64,000 nucleotides of DNA, from positions 1,041,324-1,105,323 of the forward strand of contig NZ_JAHCDI010000004.1 of NCBI RefSeq assembly GCF_019697375.1, in the 5' to 3' direction. The notes under the pieces are model-generated. The model did no database searches. It had not been told where the DNA came from and worked only from the letters and a program-made list of their open reading frames with translations. The DNA is from Micromonospora tarapacensis (GTDB lineage: Bacteria > Actinomycetota > Actinomycetes > Mycobacteriales > Micromonosporaceae). Positions 20,303-29,322 of the stretch are shown one piece after another. Position 1 is the stretch's first letter. Each line of letters opens with the position of its first letter. Made by a program: the position numbers and the translations under genes.

Positions 20303-21651
20303 GCCGAGCACCCGGCCGACGGCCGGAACCGGTTGATCGCCGTCAGATGCCGCTCCCTCAGGCCAGGGTCCTCGACACCGCCGCCCTCGGCCGGTGCCAG
20401 GCAGAGCACGCCGACTTTGCCCTGGTGCCGGTTGCGGTGCAGGTCGTCGACGGCCTGGCCGACGTCGGCGAGCGGGTAGGCGACGGACAACGTCGGGTGG
20501 ATGCGGCCCCGCGTGACGAGCCGGTTGGCCTGCCAGGCCTCGCGGTAGTTGGCGAAGTGCGTCCCAACGATGCGCTTGAGATTCATCCACAGGTGGCGGT
20601 TGTCGAACTGGTGCTCGTAGCCACTGGTCGAGGCGCAGGTGACGACCGTGCCCCCGCGGCGGGCGACATAGACGGAGGCGCCGAACGTCTCGCGCCCAGG
20701 GTGCTCGAAGACGATGTCGGCGTCCTCTCCTCCGGTGAGCTCGCGGATGCGCTGGCCGAACCGGCGCCACTCGCGCGGATCCTGGGTGGTCTCGTCGCGC
20801 CAGAAGCGGTAGGCCTCGGCCTCTCGGTCGATGACCGCCTCCGCGCCCATGCGCCGGCACACCTCGGCCTTTTCGGCGCTGGAGACCACGCAGATCGGAG
20901 TGGCACCGCCGCACAGCGCGTACTGCACGGCGAACGAGCCGAGCCCGCCGGCCGCGCCCCAGATCAGCACGTTGTCGCCGAGGCGCATGCCCGCACCGTG
21001 TGGCGACACCAACTGCCGGTAGACGGTCGAGTTGACCAGCCCCGGCGACGCGGCCTCCTCCCACGTCAGGTGCGTCGCCTTCGGCATGAGCTGGTTCGCC
21101 TTCACCAGCGCCAGGTCCGCGAGCCCGCCGAAGTTCGTCTCGTACCCCCAGATGCGCTGTTCGGGGTCCAGCATGCTGTCGTCGTGACCGTCCGGGTGCT
21201 GCAGCTCCACCGACAGGCAGTGCGCGACCACGCGGTCGCCCGGGTGCCAGCGCTGCACGCCCGACCCCGTGCGCAGGACGATGCCGGCCAGGTCGGAGCC
21301 GATGACGTGGTACGGCTGGGCGTGCCGGGCAGCGACATCCCCGGTGCGGGCGTAGCGGCGCAGAAAACCGAACGTCGGTACCGGTGCGAACAGTGCGCTC
21401 CACACGGTGTTGTAGTTGACGGCACTCGCCATCACGGCGATCAGCGCCTCGCCGGGCCCTGGCTCCGGGGTCGGCACGTCTCGCAGGTGCAGGGCCTTGG
21501 CCGGTTCACGCTCGGCGATCGGGATGTCGTCGAACATGTGCTGGTCCTCTTCGAGCAGCACGGCCCCTCGGTAGTACTCCGGCACCGGTAGGGCGGCGAC
21601 CGCCGCGGCGTCGGGCGCGGCGACGACAGCCTCGGCGAAGTTCGCGTTCAT
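20299..21651 (-). CDS. ccr: Crotonyl-CoA carboxylase/reductase
   Basis: 450 residues, the usual size. It catalyses NADPH-dependent reductive carboxylation of crotonyl-CoA (or longer 2-enoyl-CoA) to ethylmalonyl-type extender units. Signatures: PVPEYYRGAVLLEEDQHMF, VNYNTVWSALF, HVIGSDLAGIV, the nucleotide fold WGAAGGLGSFAVQYA, and FEHPGRETFGASV with the carboxylase-type His. The ATG at 21651 has a strong AGGAGG. It overlaps both neighbours by four bases, with a 3-hydroxyacyl-CoA dehydrogenase upstream and a thioesterase downstream. The visible AT domains use malonyl and methylmalonyl, so the extender would be used by a module left of the window. Confidence 0.93.
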   Translation of the reverse strand: MNANFAEAVVAAPDAAAVAALPVPEYYRGAVLLEEDQHMFDDIPIAEREPAKALHLRDVPTPEPGPGEALIAVMASAVNYNTVWSALFAPVPTFGFLRRYARTGDVAARHAQPYHVIGSDLAGIVLRTGSGVQRWHPGDRVVAHCLSVELQHPDGHDDSMLDPEQRIWGYETNFGGLADLALVKANQLMPKATHLTWEEAASPGLVNSTVYRQLVSPHGAGMRLGDNVLIWGAAGGLGSFAVQYALCGGATPICVVSSAEKAEVCRRMGAEAVIDREAEAYRFWRDETTQDPREWRRFGQRIRELTGGEDADIVFEHPGRETFGASVYVARRGGTVVTCASTSGYEHQFDNRHLWMNLKRIVGTHFANYREAWQANRLVTRGRIHPTLSVAYPLADVGQAVDDLHRNRHQGKVGVLCLAPAEGGGVEDPGLRERHLTAINRFRPSAGCSA

Positions 21652-22897
21652 CGGGTACCTCCTGGGACGGCAGCGGTGCCGGCCATCGCCGGCTGCCGTT
21701 CCCGGGCGCGGGGAATCTCGCTCAGGAAGCCGGTGCCCGTCTTGCGGCCCAGCCGCCCCGCGGCGACCAGTGCGGCCAGGGCCGGCGCGGGAGCGAAGCA
21801 GGTCTCGCCGAATTCGTCGTGGAGCCGGCGCAGGATGGCCAGCGACACGTCGAGTCCGATGGTGTCGAGCAGCGCGAACGGGCCCATCGGGTAGCCGAAC
21901 TCGGCTCGGATCGTGGCGTCGAACTCCTCGGCCTGCACCTCGCCGCGTTCGAGAGCGGTGATGGCGCCGTTGAGATAGCCGAACAGCAGGTAGTTGACGA
22001 TGAATCCGCATCGGTCGGCGCTGCGCACGGAGACCTTGCCCAGGCGCCGTACCAGGGCGTGCGCCGTCGCCAGCGTGTCCGCCGAGGTGGTAGCGGTGGC
22101 GGCGATCTCGACCAGCCGCATCGCCGGTGCCGGGTTGAAGAAGTGCAGACCGAGCACGTCGGCGGGTCGACCGGCAGCGGCCGCGCATGCGGCGACGGAC
22201 AGGCTCGAGGTGGTGGTGGCGAGCACCGCTCCGGCCGGGCAGGTGGCGGCCAGCGCGGCGAAGACCTGCCGCTTGATGTCAGCGTCCTCGACCACCGCCT
22301 CGATGACGACATCGCAGCCGGCGAGCGAGGCGTGGTCTGCCGACGTGGTCAGGCGCTCGTCGGCCGCCATCCGGGCCGGCTCGTCGAGGCGGCCGCGCGA
22401 CACCGCGGCGGAGAGCGACCGGTCGATCTGCGCGCGGACCAAAGCGGCCCGTTCATCGGTCCGGGCCACCACCGTGGTGTGCAGGCCTGCGACGGCGCCG
22501 ACCTGGGCGATCCCGCGTGCCATGGTGCCCGACCCGACAACGCCGAGGCGGCGCAGCGGAGGCGGCCGCCGGGCGGCCCGGATTCCCACCCGGCGCCCGG
22601 CTCGGCGGTGTCCGGTCGGTCGTAGTCGTAGAAGCCGCGGCCGGCGCGGCGGCCGAGCCGGCCGTCGCACGCCATCCGGATGAGGACCGCTGCAGGCCGG
22701 ACCCCGGCGTCGTCGAGCATGGCGAGGGCTACGTCAATGCCGAGTTCGTCGAGGTGAGCGAGGGGACCCCGCGGCAGGCCGCAGCCGAGGCGCATCGCCG
22801 TGTCGACATCGTCGCGGGTCACGTGACCGTCACCGTAGTGAGCGGCCGCGCGATTGAGATACTGCACCACGAGAGCTGTCGCCGTTTGATCCTGCAT
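21648..22897 (-). CDS. 3-hydroxyacyl-CoA dehydrogenase, C-N-C domain order, apparent frameshift
   Basis: It likely converts acetoacetyl-CoA to 3-hydroxybutyryl-CoA, feeding crotonyl-CoA to the adjacent ccr. From the start come a 3HCDH C-terminal-type domain (VTRDDVDTAMRLGCGLPRGP and GRLGRRAGRGFYDYD), then the NAD Rossmann domain (RRLGVVGSGTMARGIAQ, LHFFNPAPAMRLVE), then a second C-terminal domain (FGYPMGPFALLDTIG, GRLGRKTGTGF). The first domain is in a different frame from the rest; a single-base deletion near 22565 would join them into about 416 residues. Alternatively two genes overlap, the second starting at GTG 22589 without a convincing ribosome site. A GTG at 22948 is an alternative first start. 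The last four bases overlap ccr. Confidence 0.75.
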
Positions 22898-22948
22898 GCC
22901 CGCAACGCTAAGAGCGTGTCTGATGCCGGTGGCACCCCTTTTCTCCAC

Positions 22949-23293
22949 CTGGCGGAAAATCCGGGGCTCCTAAGGGTTCGACGGTCTCCATTGAGGTTCA
23001 CTGCTGTGAATCACTGAGCAGGAAAGAGGGCGTGCCAGCGGACCCACACCGTCTGCCGCTGCACAATCGATTGAACGGGCAGTCGTGATTGGACGAAGGG
23101 CTCCGGTTCGCGGGTAGCGGCGGCCGTGGACGCGTTCGTAACCTCAATGTGACACACGGTGGAGAAGTCCATTGTGGTTCGGACATCGAAAATGGGGCAA
23201 ATGTGCTGATTCGAAGAACAGGCGTCGACAAGCCGTGAGCATGGTTACCCTATCGGGACGAATACGCCATGGTGGCGCAGGGTAGGCGGGTTG
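22949..23293. promoter_or_regulatory. Divergent promoter region between extender-unit operon and SARP gene
   Basis: 345 bases without a gene, between two divergent starts. It is AT-richer than its surroundings and must hold both promoters. I looked for the spaced heptamer direct repeats typical of SARP binding and did not find a convincing set. Confidence 0.5.
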
Positions 23294-26200
23294 ATGGAGT
23301 TCCGTGTACTCGGTCCGCTGGAAGCGGTCGACGATGACGGGCGCCGCCTCGACCTGGGGGGCCATCGCCAGCAGATTGTCCTCGCCAGCCTCGCGCTGGA
23401 ACCGGGCCGGGTGATCTCGGTCGGGCGACTGGTGACCGCGGTCTACGGCGAGCGGCTGCCCATCAGCGCCCGTGCGCAGGTGCAGATCTGCGTCTCCGCG
23501 CTCCGTCGGCTGCTGAGTGCCAATGGGCGACCGGAGGCGATCGTCACTCGCCACCAGGGATACGTCCTGGAGGTGCCCCACGACGAGGTTGATCTGCAGC
23601 GCTACGAGTCGCTGCTCACCCGGGCGGGCGCGGCCGTCGAGAAGGACGAGGCGGTGCGGCTCTACCGCGAGGCGCTGCGGATGTGGCGCGGCGAGCCGTT
23701 GGAGGGCTTGGACAGCGAGCCGCTGCGTGCGGCCGCCGACCGGCTTGTCGAGCGCCGGCTGACCGCCGCCGAGGAGTGCATCGACTTCGAGCTCGCCCTG
23801 GGTCGGCACGGTGACCTGATCGCCGAGCTGACCGGGCTGGTCGCCGCCCATCCGTTGCGCGAGCGGCTGCGCGGGCAGCTGATGCTCGCGCTCTATCGGT
23901 CCGGCCGGCAGGCCGAGGCGCTGGAGTGCTATCGCTCGGCCCGCCGGATCCTGATCGAGGATCTCGGCCTGGAGCCCAGCGAGCGGTTGCAGCGGTTGGA
24001 GCGCTCCATCCTCGGCTGCGACGTGGGGCTGAGCGCGCCGTTGGCCCGGGCGACGGTCGAGGTCGGGCTGCCCGTCGCGGCCGAACCGGTGGTGATCCCG
24101 CCGCCCGTCGAGGTCGCCGAGCAGGCGGCGCCCAACGCCGTCGGCCCGAGCCTGTCGGTCAGGGCGGCGGCCCGAGCCCGCCGGCCGACAGCGATGGCCC
24201 GAACCTGTCGGTCAGCGGTGGCGGCCCCAGCCTGTCGGCCGACAGGCTCGGACCGGGTCTGTCGGTCAGCGGTGGCGGCCCGAGCCTGCTGCCCACCGAC
24301 ATCGCGGACTTCACCGGCCGCACCGAACAGGTCCAGGAGATCCAGGAACGATTCGCCGAGGCTGCCGAGAATCCGGCCCAGTTGGCCGTGCCGGTCGTCG
24401 TGGTCGCCGGTAAGCCCGGCATCGGCAAGACCTCGCTGTGCGTACACGTCGCGCACCGGCTCGCCTGGCGCTATCCCGACGGCCAACTCTTCGCCGACCT
24501 GCACGGCGGTGCATCCCGGCAGGCCAGCCCGACCCAGGTGCTGGAACGCTTCCTGCGTACCCTCGGCGTGCCCGGCAACGGGATCCCGGACGAGCTGGAG
24601 GAGCGCGCGGAGATGTACCGCGACCTGCTGGCCGACCGGCGCATCCTGGTCGTGCTGGACAACGCCGGCAGCGAGACGCAGCTACTGCCGCTGCTGCCCG
24701 GCAACCCCAGCTCCGCGGTGCTGGTCACCAGCCGGCGGCGCCTGGCCGGACTGCCGGGCGCCGTGCACATCGAGGTCGATGTCTTCGACTCCGCCCAGTC
24801 CATCGCGCTGTTGTCGCGGATAGCCGGGGGCGACCGGGTGCAGGCCGAGGCCGGCGCGGCGGCCGAACTGGCCGAGCTCTGCGGGCAGTTGCCGTTGGCG
24901 TTGCGCATCGCCGGCGCGCGGCTGTCGGCTCGTCCCCACTGGACGGTGGAGCAGCTCGCCAGCCGTCTGGAGAACGAATCACGCCGACTCGACGAGCTCA
25001 AGCATGGCGCCCTCGGAATCCGGGTGAGCATCTCGCACACCTACGACAACCTGGCCGAGGACGCCCGCCGGCTGTTCCGCCGGCTGGCCCTGCTCGACTT
25101 CCCGGCCTTCGGTGGCTGGGTCAGCGCCGCGCTGCTCGACCAGCCGCTGGTCGACGCGCAGGACCTGCTGGACGAGCTGGTCGACGCGCAACTGGTCGAG
25201 ATCACCGGCACCGAGGGAGGTGTGCGCACCCAATACCGGTTCCACGATCTGATCCGGGTGTTCGCCCGGGAACGGCTGGCCGTGGAGGAGGTCGCGGCCG
25301 ACCGCAGCGCGGCGCTGTCGCGGGTGCTCGGCGCGCTTCTCTTCCTCGCCGAGCAGGCGCACGGGCGGTTGCACGGCGGTGACACCCCGCAGGTGCACAG
25401 CCAGGCCGAGCGGTGGACGTTCGCTCCGGAGGTGGTGGTGCAGGTCATCGGTGATCCGCTGAGCTGGCTGGAGCGCGAGCGCCTGAACGTGGTCGCCGCC
25501 GTGCGTCAGACCGTCAAGGCCGGCCTGGTCGAGTTGTGCTGGGACCTCGCGTTCACCGCGGTGACCCTGTTCGAGTCGCGGATCTATCTCGACGACTGGC
25601 GGGAGACCCACCGGGTGGCCTTGGCCGCGTGCCGGTCCGCCGGCGATCAGCGCGGCGAGGCGGTGATGCTCTACTCCACCGGCTCGCTGGGCATCGTCGA
25701 GAAACGTTTCCACGACGCGCGAGAGAGCCTGGAGCAGTCCGAGCTGCTGTTCAACCAGCTCGGCGCCGAGCACGGTGCTGCCCTGGTCAGCCGCCAATTG
25801 GCCTACCTGGACCGGATCGCCAGCGATTTCGAGAACGCGACGCGCCGCTACGAGAGCGCGTTGGCCGTACTGCTCGCCGCCGGTGACCTGACCGCGGCGG
25901 CCTATGTGCTGAACAGCATGGCGCAGACCGCGCTGGAACGCGGCAACCCGGACGAGGCCAAGCGGATGCTGCCACGCGCGCTGGAGCTGAGCCGGCGGGC
26001 CGGCAGCCGGCGCATCGAGGCGCAGGTGCTGCACCGGCTGGCCGACGCGAACCTGAGCGCCGGGGATCACGCGGCGGCCGTGACGGCGTTCGACGAGACC
26101 CTGGCCGTGGTCCGCGACCTGGGTGATCCGATCGGCCAGGCGTACGCGCTGCACGGACTGGGCCTGGCCTACCTGTGCTCCGGCGATCACGAGCAGGCGG

Positions 26201-26505
26201 GCACCGCGCTCAACGCGGCGCGAGCGCTGGCGTCCAGCACCGGCGAGCGGATGATCGAGGCGCGGGTCGAGCGCAGCCTGGGGGAGCTGGACCTGGCGGT
26301 CGGCAGGGCGCCGCAGGCGGTGGTGCACCTGCACCGGGCCCTGGGCCTGTTCCGCAGCATCCAGGCGCCGACCTTCGAGGCGCGGGTGCTGGTGATGCTC
26401 GACGAGGCGTACGCGGCGGCAGGCGACGGCGACCAGCCGTTCGCCGAGCCGGCGGAACGTGAGGCGTCGGCCACGCCGGCTCATCCGAAGATGACCGCGA
26501 AGTAG
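23294..26505 (+). CDS. AfsR/SARP-family regulator (wHTH-BTAD-NB-ARC-TPR), apparent frameshift
   Basis: About 1070 residues once one missing base near 24161 is restored. An OmpR-like winged helix and BTAD domain fill 1-240 (MEFRVLGPLEAV, LGGHRQQIVLASLAL, ALRMWRGEPLEG, EDLGLEPSERLQ). A Gly/Ser-rich repeat linker follows, then an NB-ARC ATPase (Walker A AGKPGIGKTSL, LVVLDNAGS, GQLPLALRIAG) and C-terminal TPRs. The frame changes inside the linker repeat. As sequenced the BTAD half ends with junk residues and the ATPase half has no good start. SARPs of this size are cluster-situated activators; its divergent position next to the ccr operon supports that role. Confidence 0.88.
24143..24300 (+). repeat. 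Three imperfect 54-bp tandem repeats in the SARP linker
   Basis: Units start at 24143, 24196 and 24250, each encoding a version of GPxLSVSGGGPSLSADRL. Units 2 and 3 are 54 bases apart while units 1 and 2 are 53 apart. The missing base sits in unit 1, at GTCAGGGCGG compared with GTCAGCGGTGGCGG in unit 2. That is exactly where the reading frame is lost. Confidence 0.85.
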
Positions 26506-26546
26506 TTTCTTCCGCAGGGGTCCAGCCGGGGTGCGGAACTGCGAAA

Positions 26547-26577
26547 ACGGTATGCAGGCGTATCGCCTGCATACCGT
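26547..26577. terminator. Hairpin terminator after the SARP gene
   Basis: Perfect 14-bp inverted repeat ACGGTATGCAGGCG / CGCCTGCATACCGT around TAT, 42 bases after the SARP stop. It lies between that gene and the convergent small secreted peptide gene and can serve both. Confidence 0.75.
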
Positions 26578-26651
26578 CGACTGGCTATGGTTGTCGTTCG
26601 GCAGCCCGAATTCGCATTTATGTGAGTCACCGTGTGCCGGTGCGGCGGTGA

Positions 26652-26813
26652 TCAGGTCCAGGGCCAGTTGTTCACCGTGGTCGAGTTCACGGTCGTCTCG
26701 CCGGCGGAGTGCGAGGCGTCGGCGTGTGCGGCGGCGGTGCCGGCGAGGGCGAGCCCGATACCGAACAAACCGGCGACAATGGCCTTGGCGATGTGTGCAG
26801 CAGTCGAACGCAT
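26652..26813 (-). CDS. Small secreted peptide (53 residues)
   Basis: An uncharacterised short gene. ATG 26813 follows CGAGGA by 8 bases. Residues 1-31 are a classical signal peptide (MRSTAAHIAK, hydrophobic AIVAGLFGIGLALAG, then TAAAHA before DASHS). The mature part is about 22 residues, DASHSAGETTVNSTTVNNWP followed by Trp-Thr, without Cys. It is rich in Thr, Ser and Asn and ends in an aromatic motif. I do not recognise the family. It is divergent from the hydroxyisourate-hydrolase-like gene and lies between the two pathway regulators. Confidence 0.65.
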   Translation of the reverse strand: MRSTAAHIAKAIVAGLFGIGLALAGTAAAHADASHSAGETTVNSTTVNNWPWT

Positions 26814-27048
26814 GGTGAATCCTCGTTTCGTAGCGGATTACCGGCTGCCTTGGCAGTGGTGCGGCAGCGGTTCTGGAAACGAAGTTATGGCCCAGATCCA
26901 TTGATGCACTATCGAAGTTCTTTCCTGCCCCCGATAGTCGGTGACGGTCGCGACGATAGACATTTGAATGCATGGCGATAGCGGTCCATTCGATGATCGC
27001 CGCAACCAGCCGCCCGCGCAGTCGCGGGCTGAACAGGAGCAGAAGTCG
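26814..27048. promoter_or_regulatory. Divergent promoter region with CGATAG boxes
   Basis: AT-rich intergenic stretch between two divergent genes. ACTATCG (26908-26914) and CGATAGT (26932-26938) form an inverted pair, with a further CGATAG at 26954. CACTATCG also occurs at 14167, before the N-hydroxylase gene, and CGATAG at 29227, before the LAL gene. A shared regulator site is possible but the motif is short. Confidence 0.35.
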
Positions 27049-27387
27049 ATGAAGGTCACCGCGCAAGCCCTTGATGTGGTCTACGGCCGGCCCGCAGTCG
27101 GAGTCCCGGCACGGCTGGAACGACGTGCGCCGAAAGGTTGGGAGCCGGTAGCCGGTGCGGCGACCGACGAAGAAGGCCGCATCCGCGACTGGGCGAACAA
27201 CCGGCTGGGCAAGGGTGACTATCGCGTCGTCTTCGACAGCGGCTCCTACTTCGCCAACCTCGGAGTGGGCGCCGTCTACCCCGAGATCGCGGTCGTCGTC
27301 GGTCTCCTCGACGACACGGACGCCTGCCAGATCCAGGTACTGCTGGCGCCGTACTCCTGCTCGATATTCCTCGATGCGCGCAGCTGA
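27049..27387 (+). CDS. Transthyretin / 5-hydroxyisourate hydrolase-like protein lacking catalytic residues
   Basis: 112 residues, normal HIUase length. Fold signatures are clear: GRPAVGVPARLER, ATDEEGRIRDW, GKGDYRVVFDSGSYF, YPEIAVVV. The catalytic positions are not. The N-terminal His (VHxLD in true enzymes) is Gln6; the second His of the YHVPLLL motif is Gln94; the C-terminal YRGS is replaced by FLDARS. Only the central Arg of EGRI remains. It cannot work as a normal HIU hydrolase and no uricase or other purine genes are nearby. It is a candidate for recruitment as a binding protein or unusual enzyme in the pathway. It is followed by the isopropylmalate synthase gene 87 bases on. Confidence 0.8.
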   Translation: MKVTAQALDVVYGRPAVGVPARLERRAPKGWEPVAGAATDEEGRIRDWANNRLGKGDYRVVFDSGSYFANLGVGAVYPEIAVVVGLLDDTDACQIQVLLAPYSCSIFLDARS

Positions 27388-27474
27388 CATCCACCACGGT
27401 CGCGCCCCGCGCGCCATCGTGACGAAGGCGCCGCAGCGGCCGTCGTGCTGCGGCGATGATCAAGGAGGACACCC

Positions 27475-29205
27475 ATGCATTCCTTTCGCAACGCGGTGAA
27501 GCGCTACCGGCCAGCCGTCCAAGATCCGCTGCCGGACCGCACCTGGCCGGATCGGGTCATCGCGGCGGCCCCCCGCTGGCTCTCGACCGACCTGCGCGAC
27601 GGCAACCAGTCGCTGGTCAACCCGATGAGTCCGGCGCGGAAGCTGAGCATGTTCCGGCTGCTGGTGAAGATGGGTTACCGGGAGATCGAGGTGGGCTTCC
27701 CGTCGGCGAGCAGGGACGACCACGACTTCCTGCGCCTGCTCATCGAGAAGGAACTGATCCCCGACCACGTACGGATCACGGTGTTGGTGCAGGCCCGCGA
27801 CGACCTGATCCGGCGGACCGTGCAGAGCCTGGTCGGCGCGCCCCGCGCCACCGTGCACCTCTACAACGCGACCTCGCCGCTGTTTCGCCGGATGGTGCTC
27901 GGCGTCGACCGCGACGGGTGCAGGCAACTCGCCGTGCACGGCACGCAGCTGATGATGAAGTACGCCGAGGAGAGTCTCGGCGGTTGCGATCTGGGCTACC
28001 AGTACTCGCCCGAGCTGTTCAACGACACCGAGGCGGACTTCTCGCTGGAGGTCTGTGAGGCGGTGATGGACGTGTGGCAGCCCGAGTCCGGCCGGCCGAT
28101 CATCCTGAACTTCCCGACCACCGTCGAACGCACCATGCCCAACGTGTTCGCAGACCGGATCGAGTGGATGGACCGGCAGCTGAGCCGGCGCGAGCATCTG
28201 TGTCTGTCGGTGCATCCGCACAACGACCGCGGCACCGGGGTGGCCACCGCCGAGCTGGCCGTGCTCGCCGGCGCCGAGCGCATCGAGGGCTGCCTGTTCG
28301 GTAACGGGGAGCGGGCCGGCAACGTCGACCTGGTGACGCTCGGGCTCAACCTGTTCAGCCAGGGCATCGACCCGGGCATCGACTTCTCCGGTCTGGACCG
28401 GATCCGGCGCACCGTCGAGCACTGCACCGATCTGCCGGTGCACCCTCGGCATCCGTACGCTGGGGATCTGGCCTACACCGCCTTCTCCGGTTCCCACCAG
28501 GACGCCATCAACAAGGGATTCGCCGAGCAGAGCCGGGTGGCAGCCGAGCAGGGCACCCCGGTTGACGAGGTCGCCTGGGAGATCCCCTATCTGCCGATCG
28601 ACCCCCAGGACGTGGGCCGCGCCTACGAGAGCGTGGTGCGGATCAACAGCCAGTCCGGCAAGGGCGGGCTGGCGTACGTGCTGAGTTCCCGGCTCGGGCT
28701 GCACCCGCCGCGGGAGCTGCAGATGGAGTTCGCCAGCCTGGTGCAGTCCTACGCCGATGCCGAGGGCGGTGAGATCGACCCCGAGCGGGTGTGCGCCCTG
28801 TTCCGCGACGAATACGTGTCCCGGTCGCTGATGGTGGTGCCGCTGGCGAGGACCCGTCCGGTCGCCGCGTACCTGCACGTCGACGGCGCCGCATTCGCCG
28901 TCGGCGGGCAGCGCACCGACGAACTGGAACGGATCGGGCGGGCGCTGGCCCGCTGGGGCGTCGAGGTGCGCGCGGTGCACCGCACCGGCACCGGCCTGGC
29001 CGACTCGACCGGCCTGGTCGTCTACGCGGAGCTGCGGGTCGGCGACGAAACGCTGTGGGGCGCCGGCATCGAGGCCGACCTGCCGGCGGCGGTCTCGGCC
29101 GCGGTGCGCTCGGCGGTCGCCCGGGTCGGTCGGACCCCGCAGGCATCGGCGCCGAGACAGGAGCCGGCACCTGCTCTCGCGCGGAGCTATGCCCGGGTGG
29201 GGTGA
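27475..29205 (+). CDS. leuA: 2-isopropylmalate synthase (LeuA type)
   Basis: 576 residues, the full actinobacterial length with the C-terminal regulatory domain. It condenses acetyl-CoA with 2-oxoisovalerate or a related 2-oxo acid. Signatures: STDLRDGNQSLVNPMSP, VHPHNDRGTGVATAE (metal-binding HxH) and GCLFGNGERAGNVDLVT. The ATG has a strong AAGGAGG. It may be the housekeeping leucine gene. Its place between two pathway regulators and a HIUase-like gene suggests instead a pathway copy that elongates a branched 2-oxo acid for a starter unit or unusual amino acid. Which is true cannot be told from sequence alone. Confidence 0.85.
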   Translation: MHSFRNAVKRYRPAVQDPLPDRTWPDRVIAAAPRWLSTDLRDGNQSLVNPMSPARKLSMFRLLVKMGYREIEVGFPSASRDDHDFLRLLIEKELIPDHVRITVLVQARDDLIRRTVQSLVGAPRATVHLYNATSPLFRRMVLGVDRDGCRQLAVHGTQLMMKYAEESLGGCDLGYQYSPELFNDTEADFSLEVCEAVMDVWQPESGRPIILNFPTTVERTMPNVFADRIEWMDRQLSRREHLCLSVHPHNDRGTGVATAELAVLAGAERIEGCLFGNGERAGNVDLVTLGLNLFSQGIDPGIDFSGLDRIRRTVEHCTDLPVHPRHPYAGDLAYTAFSGSHQDAINKGFAEQSRVAAEQGTPVDEVAWEIPYLPIDPQDVGRAYESVVRINSQSGKGGLAYVLSSRLGLHPPRELQMEFASLVQSYADAEGGEIDPERVCALFRDEYVSRSLMVVPLARTRPVAAYLHVDGAAFAVGGQRTDELERIGRALARWGVEVRAVHRTGTGLADSTGLVVYAELRVGDETLWGAGIEADLPAAVSAAVRSAVARVGRTPQASAPRQEPAPALARSYARVG

Positions 29206-29322
29206 GAGCGATCGGCGGATGGCGCGGCGATAGGGGTACGACAGCGGCCGTCCGTAGCGTCTGGATCACCGGCCGATCCCAGGTGAGGGAGCCGGAGCTG
29301 CGATCGTAACGAGAGGATGATC

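Noticed and set aside
24143..24300. CRISPR-like repeat array
   Set aside because: The repeats are adjacent without spacers, in frame in a coding linker and imperfect; no cas genes are in the window.
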